Shown one piece after another: positions 1 to 8,398 of a DNA stretch of 64,000 nt. Below the pieces are notes generated by a model. The model ran no database searches. It saw only the letters and a program-made list of their open reading frames with translations, and was not told the origin of the DNA. The translations under genes and the position numbers were made by a program. Source of the stretch: Gaetbulibacter sp. 4G1 (lineage in GTDB: Bacteria; Bacteroidota; Bacteroidia; Flavobacteriales; Flavobacteriaceae); NCBI RefSeq assembly GCF_002741945.1, contig NZ_MDVN01000020.1:186001-250000 (forward strand), given 5' to 3'. Within the stretch, counting starts at the first letter, position 1, and every line of letters begins with the position of its first letter.

Positions 1-1190
1 TTTGGCCACAAGATTTCCACTTATTTGTAATCTCAATGATTATAGGTGTTATTTTTATTGCACTTTTTACTGTTAGCTTTGGGCGTATTTTTTGTGGCTG
101 GATTTGTCCACAAACCATTTTTATGGAAATGGTTTTCCGCAGAATTGAATATTGGATTGATGGAGACAGAAACAAACAACGCAAACTAGATAGGCAAAAA
201 TGGGATGCTGAGAAAATTAGAAAACGCCTATTAAAATGGTTTATATTTTTAGTCATATCGTTTTTAATTGCTAATGTATTTCTAGCATATTTAATTGGGA
301 GTGACAAGCTTATAAAATATGTTACAGATGGTCCTTTAGAGCATTTAGGCACCATGTTTCCTCTAATAATCTTTACGGCGGTTTTCTATTTTGTATTTGC
401 CTGGTTTAGAGAACAAGTCTGTATTATTGCCTGTCCCTACGGAAGGTTACAAGGCGTGCTACTTGACAACAAATCAATAGTTGTAGCTTACGATCATAAG
501 CGAGGCGAAGGAGAAAGTGGTAGAAAAAAGTTTAGAAAAAATGAAGACCGAAAAGAACTTGGTCATGGTGATTGTATAGATTGCTTACAATGTGTACATG
601 TATGCCCAACAAATATTGATATTAGAAACGGTACGCAATTAGAGTGTGTAAACTGTACGGCCTGTATAGATGAATGCGACCACATTATGGAAAGCATTAA
701 TTTACCAAAAGGATTAATTAGGTATGCAAGTGAAAATGAAATAGAGGAAAAAGAAAAGTTTAAGCTTACCGCCAGAATGAAAGGTTATATCGCAGTTCTT
801 ATAATTCTTATAGGAGTTTTAGCTGGTATGTTATCATTAAGAAATGATATAGAAGCTAGGGTATTACGATTACCAGGACAATTATACGAACATAAGGAAG
901 GTACCATTATAAGTAACGTTTTCACTTATAAATTAGTTAATAAAACATCAAAAAATATTGAGAACATTAGCTTCAAACTTAGAAAGTATAAAGGTGAAAT
1001 TAAATTAGTATCAGCAGCTAATAATTTTGTAGTACCAGAACAGGGTTTAGCAGAAGGTACATTATTTATTGAAATTGATAAAAACGAATTAAAAGGAGAT
1101 AAAAACAAACTAACCATTGATGTATATAGTGGTGATACACTCATTGAAACCACTACAGTAAACTTTTTAGCACCAAGAAGTTATAATTAG
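1..1190 (+). CDS. ccoG: Cytochrome c oxidase accessory protein CcoG (5' partial)
   Basis: Membrane-bound ferredoxin-like protein needed to assemble cbb3-type cytochrome oxidase; the family is linked to copper handling for the CcoN active site. The reading frame is open to the left edge (WPQDFHLFV precedes the first internal Met at 36), so the N-terminus lies outside the window. Numbered from that Met: FCGWICPQ near 19-26, a second membrane stretch near 69-87, EQVCIIACPYGRLQG near 127-140, then two 4Fe-4S motifs with C180, C183, C186, C190 and C204, C207, C210, C214. Another membrane segment near 248-266 is followed by a periplasmic Ig-like C-terminal domain, the usual CcoG/FixG order. fixH follows after 26 bases, so the two are probably co-transcribed with cco genes to the left. 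About 396 residues are visible against roughly 470 for the family. Confidence 0.95.
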   Translation, partial: WPQDFHLFVISMIIGVIFIALFTVSFGRIFCGWICPQTIFMEMVFRRIEYWIDGDRNKQRKLDRQKWDAEKIRKRLLKWFIFLVISFLIANVFLAYLIGSDKLIKYVTDGPLEHLGTMFPLIIFTAVFYFVFAWFREQVCIIACPYGRLQGVLLDNKSIVVAYDHKRGEGESGRKKFRKNEDRKELGHGDCIDCLQCVHVCPTNIDIRNGTQLECVNCTACIDECDHIMESINLPKGLIRYASENEIEEKEKFKLTARMKGYIAVLIILIGVLAGMLSLRNDIEARVLRLPGQLYEHKEGTIISNVFTYKLVNKTSKNIENISFKLRKYKGEIKLVSAANNFVVPEQGLAEGTLFIEIDKNELKGDKNKLTIDVYSGDTLIETTTVNFLAPRSYN

Positions 1191-1216
1191 CTGTTAGTTT
1201 TAAAAAAATAAAGATT

Positions 1217-1663
1217 ATGAAATTTAATTGGGGAACAGGAATTGTATTAGCTTTTATTGGCTTTATTAGCTTTATCATGTACTTTATTGTTACTATGCAT
1301 ACTGATGCAAAATATGATCATGATTTAGTAACTGAAGATTATTATAAACAAGAATTAGAGTTTCAAAATGATATAGACAAAGAAAAAAACTCTAAAGATT
1401 TAACCTCAAATATTACTTGGAAAAAAACCAACGACGGTATATTAATAGTATTTCCTGAAGCACTTAAAGCAGAAAAAATTTCAGGAAAAGTGTTCCTATA
1501 TAGACCATCCAATAAACAATTTGACTTTGATACTGCTATTTCATTGTCAAACCATAATTTGCTCATACCTGACAAACGTTTATTAGATGGTCGTTGGAAC
1601 ATTAAAGTAGATTGGGAATATAACGGTAAATCGTATTTATTCAAAAAAGAAATTGTGTATTAA
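1217..1663 (+). CDS. fixH: FixH/CcoH family cbb3 oxidase assembly protein
   Basis: Small membrane-anchored protein of the FixH family, which works with CcoG and the CcoI copper ATPase in maturation of cbb3 oxidase. The 148 residues start with KFNWGTGIVLAF, a single transmembrane segment at about 8-27, then the family signature H-D-LV-EDYYKQELEFQ (about 36-52) and a periplasmic beta-rich tail. Position directly between ccoG and a TauE/SafE-like membrane gene is the usual Bacteroidota order. The start ATG at 1217 follows an A-rich stretch without a Shine-Dalgarno sequence. Identification is firm from motif and context; the molecular role is known only from the family. Confidence 0.9.
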   Translation: MKFNWGTGIVLAFIGFISFIMYFIVTMHTDAKYDHDLVTEDYYKQELEFQNDIDKEKNSKDLTSNITWKKTNDGILIVFPEALKAEKISGKVFLYRPSNKQFDFDTAISLSNHNLLIPDKRLLDGRWNIKVDWEYNGKSYLFKKEIVY

Positions 1664-1674
1664 AATTTAAAGTA

Positions 1675-2376
1675 ATGCTTTGGTCTGCAATTATATTGGG
1701 TCTTTTAGGAAGTTTTCATTGCATTGGCATGTGTGGCCCTATTGCTTTTATGTTACCCGTAGACAGAAGTAATTCTACAAAAAAAATAATACAAATTTCT
1801 ATCTATCATTTTGGAAGATTATTAGCATATAGCATCATTGGGTTAATTTTTGGTTTCGTTGGCAAAAGCCTTTATATTTTTGGATTGCAACAACAATTAT
1901 CAATTATAATAGGTGTTATAATGATTGTTGTGGTACTAACGCCTCTACACACTTTTAATAAGTACAACTTCTCAAAGCCTATCTATAAAATAATTTCTAA
2001 AGTAAAATCTGCACTAGGAAAAGCTATAAAAAAGAAAACTTCTGACACCTTTTTAACCATCGGTTTTTTAAATGGGTTTTTACCTTGCGGTTTAGTTTAT
2101 ATGGCTGTTTTTGCATCTATAACAACTGCAAATGCCTTTCAAGGCAGTTTGTATATGTTGCTATTTGGCATAGGCACTATTCCACTTATGACGTCGGCCA
2201 TTTATTTAGGTAAATTTTTAAACGCCACTATTAAACAACGTATCCAAAAAGCTATTCCTGTTTTTGTTGTTGTAATTGGATTGCTATTTATTATTAGAGG
2301 CTTAGGATTAGGTATTCCTTACATATCCCCTGCTCCTATTACCGAAATAGCTTCGAGTGCAATTGATTGCCATTAA
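1675..2376 (+). CDS. Sulfite exporter TauE/SafE-type (DsbD_2-like) membrane protein of the cco operon
   Basis: Polytopic inner-membrane protein of about six helices. Two inverted half-repeats each carry a Gly/Cys motif: GSFHCIGMCGP at about 12-22 and NGFLPCGLVYMA near 132-143. That Cys pattern is typical of the UreH/DsbD_2 branch, whose members in cco operons are thought to move metal or reducing equivalents for oxidase assembly. The gene begins 11 bases after fixH and ends the operon at a hairpin. TauE/SafE is the family name only; I see no evidence for sulfite export. The substrate is unknown. Confidence 0.8.
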   Translation: MLWSAIILGLLGSFHCIGMCGPIAFMLPVDRSNSTKKIIQISIYHFGRLLAYSIIGLIFGFVGKSLYIFGLQQQLSIIIGVIMIVVVLTPLHTFNKYNFSKPIYKIISKVKSALGKAIKKKTSDTFLTIGFLNGFLPCGLVYMAVFASITTANAFQGSLYMLLFGIGTIPLMTSAIYLGKFLNATIKQRIQKAIPVFVVVIGLLFIIRGLGLGIPYISPAPITEIASSAIDCH

Positions 2377-2396
2377 TTATTAAACGCCATAAAAAA

Positions 2397-2422
2397 AGGG
2401 AACAATAGATTTATTATTCCCT
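2397..2422. terminator. Terminator between convergent genes
   Basis: Hairpin with arms AGGGAACAATA (2397-2407) and TATTATTCCCT (2412-2422), one mismatch. It is preceded by a run of A, which gives a U tract when read on the minus strand, so it best serves the uspA/hemN side and may also stop the cco operon. Confidence 0.7.
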
Positions 2423-2447
2423 AGTTTTCAATAAGATTTTATACTAA

Positions 2448-3281
2448 CTAAATCTTAAAAGTAATTACTGGTAAGGTTGAATGGTTTGCAACATCTTCTC
2501 CAACACTACCTTGAAAGAAATGAGACAACCCTTTTCTTCCATGAGTTGGCATAGCAATCAAATCTGCTCCCATTTTTATAGAAAAGTTTAAAATACCATC
2601 TTCTACAGTATAATCAGATACATAATGAACATCTTTCATTTTATCTAAATTCCCATCTGCTTTAGTAAAAAAGTTAACCACAAGGCGTTCAATTTCTAAT
2701 GAATTTTTAAACCTGTCATTAGGTAAGTTTACATAAACCAAATAAACCTTAGACCCCATTTTATCAAATAATTTTGATGCATTTAAATAAGCTTTTATTG
2801 ACTTTTCAGAGAAATCACAAGCAAAAACTACATCATGAAAATCTATTTGATTTAAATTATTCTTCACAACTAAAACTGGTATATCTGCGTTGCGTACCAC
2901 TCGCTCTGTGTTTGATCCTATAAAAAATTCTTTTGCTCCGCTTACTCCATGAGACCCCATAACAATAAGGTCTGCATCATGCTTTAGCGCAACATCATTT
3001 ACTTCGCTAAACACTTTAAAGTGCTTAACTATTGGAGTTATTTTTATATCTTTTAAATAATCTTTATCAAGAAAATTATTAAACTTTTGTTCTGCTAACT
3101 TAAAGAAAAACGCAGCTTTTTGATTTTGCAATCCATCTGTTGCATTTAGCATGATGTCAGACATTTCTAACATATGTAATATTAACAGTTCAGCATTGTT
3201 TTTCTTTGCTAATTTTGCTGAAGCTTTTAAAGCAAATTCTGAATGTTCAGAAAAATCTATGGGCACAATAATTTTTTTCAT
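2448..3281 (-). CDS. Universal stress protein, two tandem UspA domains
   Basis: Cytoplasmic nucleotide-binding stress protein with two UspA folds in one chain (about 1-140 and 148-277). The first domain has the complete ATP-binding signature G-2x-G-9x-G-S: GSHG at 109-112, G115, then IGSNTERVV at 121-129. The second has PTHGRKGLSHFFQGSVG near its end, the same pattern with Pro-Thr in place of Gly-Ser. Its start lies 18 bases downstream of the hemN stop, so both probably come from the promoter upstream of hemN. UspA next to hemN and cco genes suggests a low-oxygen or redox stress role, which is inference. Confidence 0.9.
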   Translation of the reverse strand: MKKIIVPIDFSEHSEFALKASAKLAKKNNAELLILHMLEMSDIMLNATDGLQNQKAAFFFKLAEQKFNNFLDKDYLKDIKITPIVKHFKVFSEVNDVALKHDADLIVMGSHGVSGAKEFFIGSNTERVVRNADIPVLVVKNNLNQIDFHDVVFACDFSEKSIKAYLNASKLFDKMGSKVYLVYVNLPNDRFKNSLEIERLVVNFFTKADGNLDKMKDVHYVSDYTVEDGILNFSIKMGADLIAMPTHGRKGLSHFFQGSVGEDVANHSTLPVITFKI

Positions 3282-3299
3282 GGTTTTAGTGTTTTAATG

Positions 3300-4664
3300 T
3301 TAAACAGTCATAGAAAACAACTGTACATCGGGTTGTTTTCGTTGTAATAATACATCAAAAGCCATACAAACATTTCTAACAAATGGTTGTCCTGCTTTAG
3401 TTACTTCAATACTATTCGAGCTTATGTTAAGGAGTCCATCAGCTTCCATTTCTTTTAATTGCATTAATGCTTCTGGTATTTCTTTAAAATAAAGATGATT
3501 TTCACTCCATGAGGTTTTAAATTGACACATTAAATTAAGAATATGCTTTCTTATAACTAAATCTTCCTCATTTAAAATATGCCCTCTATATACTGGAATT
3601 ATATTCTCATTTATTAAATGATAATATGCTTCAATTCCTTTTACATTTTGGGCGAAACCATACCAACTATCGCTAATAGAGGATACTCCCAGCCCAATCA
3701 TAGCTTGTGTTTTTGATGCCGTATAACCCATAAAATTTCTATGCAAACCTCCGTTTTGCATAGATAGATAAAGGCTATCTGTAGTTAAAGCAAAATGGTC
3801 CATTCCTATTTCATGGTAACCAACTTTAGCAAGTAGTTCTTTACCTAATTCGTACTGTGCTCTTTTTAATTCTGCCGATGGCAAATCTGTATCTTTAAAA
3901 CCTCGTTGTCCATTCCCTTTCATCCAAGGTACATGTGCATAGCTATAAAAAGCCAACCTATCAGGAAGCAATTCTTTAGTTTTTAATATGGTTTCTTTTA
4001 CATGATCTAAAGTTTGAAATGGTAAACCAAAAATAATGTCATGTCCTACAGAAGTATATCCAATTTCCCTTGCAAGTTGTGTTGCTCGTTTTACGTTTTC
4101 AAAAGGTTGAATTCTATGTATTGCTTTTTGCACTGTTTCATTATAATCCTGTACACCATAACTTACGCGTCTAAAACCAACATCATAAAGTGCTTGTAAG
4201 TGTTCTCTCGTGGTATTATTTGGATGTCCTTCAAAACTAAACTCGTAATTTTTTGCACGTTTGGATGTCTTTAAAATACCGTTAATAAGCCGTTTTAAGT
4301 TTTCAGGGCTAAAAAAGGTTGGCGTGCCTCCTCCAAGATGCATTTCTTTAATTATTGGTTTTTCGTCAAACAGTTCTAAATATAATGACCATTCTTTTAA
4401 AACCGCAGTAATATAAGGAGACTCAACACTATGCTGTTTTGTAATACGCTTATTACAACCACAAAATGTACATAAACTTTCGCAAAAAGGCAGATGAATA
4501 TAAAGACTTATACCTTCATCTAAATTACTTTCATTAAAAGATGTGATTAAAGACGATTTCCATTTTTTTAAAGAAAATGTCTCATTATTCCAATAAGGAA
4601 CCGTTGGGTAACTTGTATACCGCGGTCCGGCAATATTATACTTATTTACTAAATTGCTTAACAT
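3300..4664 (-). CDS. hemN: Oxygen-independent coproporphyrinogen III oxidase
   Basis: Radical SAM enzyme that decarboxylates coproporphyrinogen III to protoporphyrinogen IX without oxygen, in the haem pathway. The radical SAM cluster motif lies in YIHLPFCESLCTFCGCNK, with C61, C65, C68 and the extra C70 that separates true HemN from HemW. GGGTPTFF (about 112-119) is the SAM-binding glycine motif. Length 454 fits bacterial HemN, and a HemN C-terminal domain follows. It precedes a universal stress gene and lies near cbb3 oxidase assembly genes, which matches haem supply under low oxygen. A Crp/Fnr-like palindrome sits about 40 bases upstream of the predicted transcription start. Confidence 0.95.
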   Translation of the reverse strand: MLSNLVNKYNIAGPRYTSYPTVPYWNNETFSLKKWKSSLITSFNESNLDEGISLYIHLPFCESLCTFCGCNKRITKQHSVESPYITAVLKEWSLYLELFDEKPIIKEMHLGGGTPTFFSPENLKRLINGILKTSKRAKNYEFSFEGHPNNTTREHLQALYDVGFRRVSYGVQDYNETVQKAIHRIQPFENVKRATQLAREIGYTSVGHDIIFGLPFQTLDHVKETILKTKELLPDRLAFYSYAHVPWMKGNGQRGFKDTDLPSAELKRAQYELGKELLAKVGYHEIGMDHFALTTDSLYLSMQNGGLHRNFMGYTASKTQAMIGLGVSSISDSWYGFAQNVKGIEAYYHLINENIIPVYRGHILNEEDLVIRKHILNLMCQFKTSWSENHLYFKEIPEALMQLKEMEADGLLNISSNSIEVTKAGQPFVRNVCMAFDVLLQRKQPDVQLFSMTV

Positions 4665-4681
4665 ACCTAACTTTTATAATA

Positions 4682-4725
4682 CAAAAATACAATACGGCAT
4701 AGGTTTAAAATATGATATATGTCAT
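4682..4725 (-). promoter_or_regulatory. hemN promoter with Crp/Fnr-type operator
   Basis: Read on the minus strand, TATTTTTG (4689-4682) matches the Bacteroidota -7 consensus TAnnTTTG perfectly. ATGATATATGTCAT (4712-4725) is a palindrome of the form ATGAY-N4-RTCAT. It is centred about 40 bases upstream of the start implied by the -7 box, in place of a recognisable -33 TTTG, which is the usual position for activation by a Crp/Fnr protein. The divergent YceI gene may share it; its own candidate promoter is TTTG at 4734-4737 and TAACTTTC at 4758-4765. Confidence 0.6.
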
Positions 4726-4789
4726 GTAGAATATTTGCAATTAGCTAATTATTAACTTAACTTTCGGATAAATAAAAACACTATTAAAA

Positions 4790-5413
4790 ATGAAAAAAAT
4801 AAGCTTTCTATTAATTGCCATAACACTAGGTTTTTCGGCTTGTAAGAATGAAAAGAAAGAAACCAAATCTGCAGATGAAACAGTAATTGCTGAAAAATTT
4901 GTTGTTAAACCAGAAGGAACATCTGTAAAATGGACGGCTTACAAAACTACTGAGAAAAAACCTGTTGGAGGAATCTTTAAAATTTTAAACTTTGAAAACA
5001 AAGAAGGTGCTACACCACAAGAAGCTTTAAATAATTTAAGCTTTTCAATTCCTGTTAGCAGTTTATTTACTAATGATGCAACCAATACTCGCGATGCTAA
5101 AATAAAAACCTCATTTTTTGGTACGATGCTAAATACTGAGTTCTTAAAAGGAACTATTAAATTTGTTGATAATAACTATGTTGCTTCTATAACTATGAAC
5201 GATGTCACCAATGATTTACCTCTAACTGTTAGCATAACAGATGAAAGACGTATAAGTATGACTGGCACCATGAACCTTAAAGACTGGAATGCATTAGCAG
5301 CTTTAGATGCATTAAATAAGGTATGCTTTGATTTACATAAAGGACCAGATGGTGTAAGTAAAACTTGGGAAGATGTTGCTATTGAAGTTAATACCTTTCT
5401 CCGTAAAAATTAA
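4790..5413 (+). CDS. YceI-like domain lipoprotein
   Basis: Predicted lipoprotein: signal peptide with lipobox LGFSAC, so Cys18 is the lipidated residue, followed by an acidic/lysine linker and one YceI-type lipocalin-like beta-barrel domain (about 38-207). Visible family traits are VKWTAYKTTEKKPVGG near 45-60 and the late block ITMNDVTNDLPLTV. YceI proteins bind isoprenoid or other apolar ligands in the periplasm; no ligand can be inferred here. It stands alone between the hemN promoter region and a terminator and is divergent from hemN. Start ATG 4790 is well placed after a TAACTTTC -7-like box. Confidence 0.85.
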   Translation: MKKISFLLIAITLGFSACKNEKKETKSADETVIAEKFVVKPEGTSVKWTAYKTTEKKPVGGIFKILNFENKEGATPQEALNNLSFSIPVSSLFTNDATNTRDAKIKTSFFGTMLNTEFLKGTIKFVDNNYVASITMNDVTNDLPLTVSITDERRISMTGTMNLKDWNALAALDALNKVCFDLHKGPDGVSKTWEDVAIEVNTFLRKN

Positions 5414-5443
5414 TCGTATATATTTTAAAATATATCAATATTT

Positions 5444-5469
5444 AAAGCTGCTTATAAGGCAGCTTTTTT
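5444..5469 (+). terminator. Rho-independent terminator after YceI gene
   Basis: Arms AAAGCTGC (5444-5451) and GCAGCTTT (5459-5466) close a 7-base loop and run into a T tract. Confidence 0.85.
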
Positions 5470-5498
5470 ATTTTTACACTATAAATTAAAATAACCAT

Positions 5499-6671
5499 AT
5501 GAATCCGTCGGCTCAAGGTTGGATAAAAAAATTACTAAAGGAAGTTACTCAAAACAATTCTTTTTTAAATTATAAAGAAGATGAGTTTTATAGTGCCTTA
5601 AGAAGTTGTGGTTTTATTTATGGTAGTAACTTGAGTATAGTTGCACAAGCTTTTAAAAATGCTGATCTCTCTGAAGAAGAGTTATGTAAAACCAATTTAT
5701 GTTTAACACTTTTATATGCGCATAAAAACTCAAACTCTAAACTTTCTTTTGTGGATAGTGTTATTGACTTTTACACCAGCATTAATGAGTATAAAATGTC
5801 TTTTTTTCAAGAGCTTATAGGTGGAAAAAAATCAAGTGAACAATTAGAAAAGATAATTCATAAACGAATTCAAATTGATGATAATATTATCACTAAAAAC
5901 TTCAACTATTTTATTATTAATGCCTTATTATTTGTTGATGTATTAGCGTATCAAGAGTTTTTAAAAAATGAATCTATTTCGAATGAATACATAAAAAATT
6001 TAGAAGCAACTATTGAATCTATTTCTTTAGATGTTTTAAAATCTAAATCCACAATAAATCAATATGATGATAGTTTAATAAAGCTTTTTGAGTCTTCGTT
6101 AAGGTATCAAAACAACACATATATTAGTTACAACAATGCCATTAACATATTAAAAACGCCTCAAGAAAAACAGTATATTTTAGATTTAGCATGTATGGCA
6201 ACTTGGAGTGATCGTACCATTGATAAAGATGAACAACAGTTTCTTATTAAATTGGGTAACGACTTAAATGTAAACGCATCTCGAGTTAATCTATCTATAG
6301 AATCGGTTAATCAATTTTACACCACCCATAAAGATAATATTGCACTATTAAGTTCTAAAAACATTGTAAAAAGTTTTTACAACAACTCTAGCAAAATGGT
6401 TACAAAACTTATTTCTAGAAATAGTAAACGCTTATACCAAGAGTTAAAAGATAGCAAAGAACTTATGGTACTCATTTCTCAATCTACAATAAGAGATTTG
6501 AATAAAGACGAACAAAAAAAGGTACAAGAACAACTTTTAGACATTTTTAAATCAATACCAAGTCTCGCTATATTTTTACTTCCAGGTGGTGCTTTACTAC
6601 TCCCTTTAGTCGTTAAATTTATTCCTAAATTGTTACCCTCGGCTTTTGATGATAACAGAATTGAAGAATAG
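5499..6671 (+). CDS. LETM1-related protein with TerB-like middle region
   Basis: A 390-residue, mostly helical protein. The C-terminal 70 residues (from about KELMVLISQSTIRDLNKDEQ onward, ending in IPSLAIFLLPGGALLLP and IPKLLPSAF) match the membrane-proximal LETM1 domain of mitochondrial Letm1-type proteins. Flavobacterial proteins of this layout are commonly called LETM1-related biofilm-associated. A middle segment near 225-270 (LACMATWSDRTIDKDEQQFL) resembles TerB-type acidic helical domains that may bind metal. No signal peptide is visible, so it is probably a membrane-attached cytoplasmic protein. It is followed after 5 bases by a Crp/Fnr regulator and probably shares its transcript. The function is not established. 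Confidence 0.75.
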   Translation: MNPSAQGWIKKLLKEVTQNNSFLNYKEDEFYSALRSCGFIYGSNLSIVAQAFKNADLSEEELCKTNLCLTLLYAHKNSNSKLSFVDSVIDFYTSINEYKMSFFQELIGGKKSSEQLEKIIHKRIQIDDNIITKNFNYFIINALLFVDVLAYQEFLKNESISNEYIKNLEATIESISLDVLKSKSTINQYDDSLIKLFESSLRYQNNTYISYNNAINILKTPQEKQYILDLACMATWSDRTIDKDEQQFLIKLGNDLNVNASRVNLSIESVNQFYTTHKDNIALLSSKNIVKSFYNNSSKMVTKLISRNSKRLYQELKDSKELMVLISQSTIRDLNKDEQKKVQEQLLDIFKSIPSLAIFLLPGGALLLPLVVKFIPKLLPSAFDDNRIEE

Positions 6672-6676
6672 TTTTT

Positions 6677-7243
6677 ATGAAAACTCAATTACAAAACTAT
6701 TTAAACAGATACGCTTCTTTTTCTTCTGAAGAAATAGATCGTTTTTATAATTATCTTACACCAAGAACATTTCAGAAAAAAGAATTTCTTTTAAAAGAAG
6801 GCGACATTTGTAAAAACAAATTTTTTATTATAGATGGTCTAATACGCCTTTTTAATATTGATAATAAAGGGCATGAAAACATTATTCACTTTGGTATTGA
6901 AAATTGGTGGACAACAAGTTTTGAAAGTTTTATTACAGAAAAACCATCTTTGTTGTACATGCAAGCACTAGAAAAAACAACAGTACTTTCAATCAATAAA
7001 GAAAATCTAGAAAAAGCATACCAAAATATTCCAAAACTAGAACGTGTTTTTAGAATTACCACAGAGAATATGCTAATTGCGATAGAACGTAAAAACGAAT
7101 TTTACACAAAAATGAGCAGTAAAGAGCGTTATGATTTTTTTATTAAAAAACTCCCTTCTTTTGCTCAGCGGATACCTCAATATATGATTGCTTCATACTT
7201 AGATATTACTCCAGAGTATTTAAGTGAACTTAGAAAAGGTTAG
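6677..7243 (+). CDS. Crp/Fnr family transcriptional regulator
   Basis: 188 residues: a cyclic-nucleotide-binding-type beta-roll (about 25-115; signature KEFLLKEGDICKNKFFIIDG), a long dimer helix, and a short winged-helix segment at the very end (IPQYMIASYLDITPEYLSELRK). It has no N-terminal cysteine cluster, so it is not an oxygen-sensing Fnr of the E. coli type. The ligand is unknown. Bacteroidota have many such short members. It sits between the LETM1-related gene and an AhpD-like/DoxX pair that has its own promoter, and it may regulate that pair. Confidence 0.85.
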   Translation: MKTQLQNYLNRYASFSSEEIDRFYNYLTPRTFQKKEFLLKEGDICKNKFFIIDGLIRLFNIDNKGHENIIHFGIENWWTTSFESFITEKPSLLYMQALEKTTVLSINKENLEKAYQNIPKLERVFRITTENMLIAIERKNEFYTKMSSKERYDFFIKKLPSFAQRIPQYMIASYLDITPEYLSELRKG

Positions 7244-7318
7244 TAATTTATTTGAGTGAAATTCACCTCAAAATCCTATTTCTTAAGATATCTTAATTTT
7301 TAATAGAATACGTAAATC

Positions 7319-7326
7319 TAACTTTG
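7319..7326 (+). promoter_or_regulatory. Promoter -7 box of the AhpD-like/DoxX pair
   Basis: TAACTTTG is a perfect TAnnTTTG box. It overlaps the TTG at 7324, so that TTG cannot be the translation start of the next gene. Confidence 0.6.
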
Positions 7327-7353
7327 TTTCATAATCAAAAAATGATAACAATT

Positions 7354-7806
7354 ATGCAACGTATTAGCTATAACGATATTCCTCACGGAATGTTTGAAAA
7401 ATTAAGAGACATTGAAGATTTTTTAAAGCAATCGCCTTTAGAAACTCAATTATTAGAACTTTTAAAACTTAGAATTTCTCAAAAAAATGGTTGTGCTTAT
7501 TGTGTTGATATGCACTACAAAGAATTAAAGCATACTGGTGAAACCGAATTACGTTTATCTTCACTTTGCGTTTGGGAAGAAACCCCTTATTTCTCAAAAA
7601 AGGAACGTGTCGTTTTAAAATTTGCTGACACTGTAACCCGATTAAATAGAGCTCCCATTTCTGATGCTGACTACAATCCGCTTTTAGAATACTTTAATAA
7701 ACAAGATATTGCTTACCTAACATTGGCAATTACACAAATAAACACATGGAATAGGCTAATGAAAGTCTTTCAATTTACTCCAGGACATTATAAAATAGCA
7801 CAATAA
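7354..7806 (+). CDS. Carboxymuconolactone decarboxylase / AhpD-like protein
   Basis: About 150-residue helical protein of the AhpD-like superfamily with the peroxidatic-type motif C47-x2-C50-x3-H54 (GCAYCVDMHYKELK), which marks alkylhydroperoxidase-type thiol activity rather than lactone decarboxylation. I place the start at ATG 7354 (MQRISYNDIP); ATG 7342 is possible. The promoter -7 box at 7319-7326 rules out the TTG at 7324. It is 3 bases upstream of a DoxX gene and downstream of a Crp/Fnr regulator, a common redox-defence arrangement. The substrate is unknown. Confidence 0.85.
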   Translation: MQRISYNDIPHGMFEKLRDIEDFLKQSPLETQLLELLKLRISQKNGCAYCVDMHYKELKHTGETELRLSSLCVWEETPYFSKKERVVLKFADTVTRLNRAPISDADYNPLLEYFNKQDIAYLTLAITQINTWNRLMKVFQFTPGHYKIAQ

Positions 7807-7809
7807 ATC

Positions 7810-8238
7810 ATGCAAGAAAAAATCATAAAATTGTTTTTAAGGGCTGCCATAAGTTTAGGTTTCATTTCTGCGGTGGCAGATAGATTAGGCTATTGGCCTA
7901 AAGACGCTTCGACTTGGTATAGTTGGGATGTTTTTTTAGAATATACAGCATTAATAAACCCCATTGTCCCAGAATCTTTAATTTCTACATTAGGAACTAT
8001 AGCTACAGTTGCAGAAGTCGTTTTTGCTTGCTGTCTTATTATTGGTTACAAAACAGAACTATTTGCAAAACTTAGTGGATTTCTATTATTAAGCTTTGCT
8101 TTAGCTATGACTTTTTCAACAGGAATAAAAGGCGTGTTTGATTACTCGGTACTAGCTGCTTCTGCTAGTGCTTTTGCCTTAAGCATAATAAAAGATAAAT
8201 ATTTTGAATTGGATGCGCTTTTAAAGAAAAACAACTAA
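7810..8238 (+). CDS. DoxX family membrane protein
   Basis: 142 residues with four hydrophobic helices (about 9-27, 57-80, 86-106 and 112-127) and the DoxX-type N-terminal segment RAAISLGFISAVADRLGYW. Relatives occur in complexes linking thiol or quinone redox reactions at the membrane. It begins 3 bases after the AhpD-like gene, so the two are an operon and probably act together. Precise function unknown. The following 160 bases contain no gene. Confidence 0.8.
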   Translation: MQEKIIKLFLRAAISLGFISAVADRLGYWPKDASTWYSWDVFLEYTALINPIVPESLISTLGTIATVAEVVFACCLIIGYKTELFAKLSGFLLLSFALAMTFSTGIKGVFDYSVLAASASAFALSIIKDKYFELDALLKKNN

Positions 8239-8398
8239 ACCTTTAGCCTCATTAATACAATTTAACTTAAAACTCTTTATAAATAATCACAGTAACTATA
8301 TACAAAGAGTTACTATTTAATAATATATCATTCAATAAAAGGTGGAATTCTGTTTTATTTCCGTTAGATTTACAATCAACTAACCAATAAAACTACAA

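Noticed and set aside
7324-7341. TTG start that would extend the AhpD-like protein by 10 residues
   Set aside because: It lies inside the TAACTTTG promoter -7 box, upstream of the predicted transcription start.
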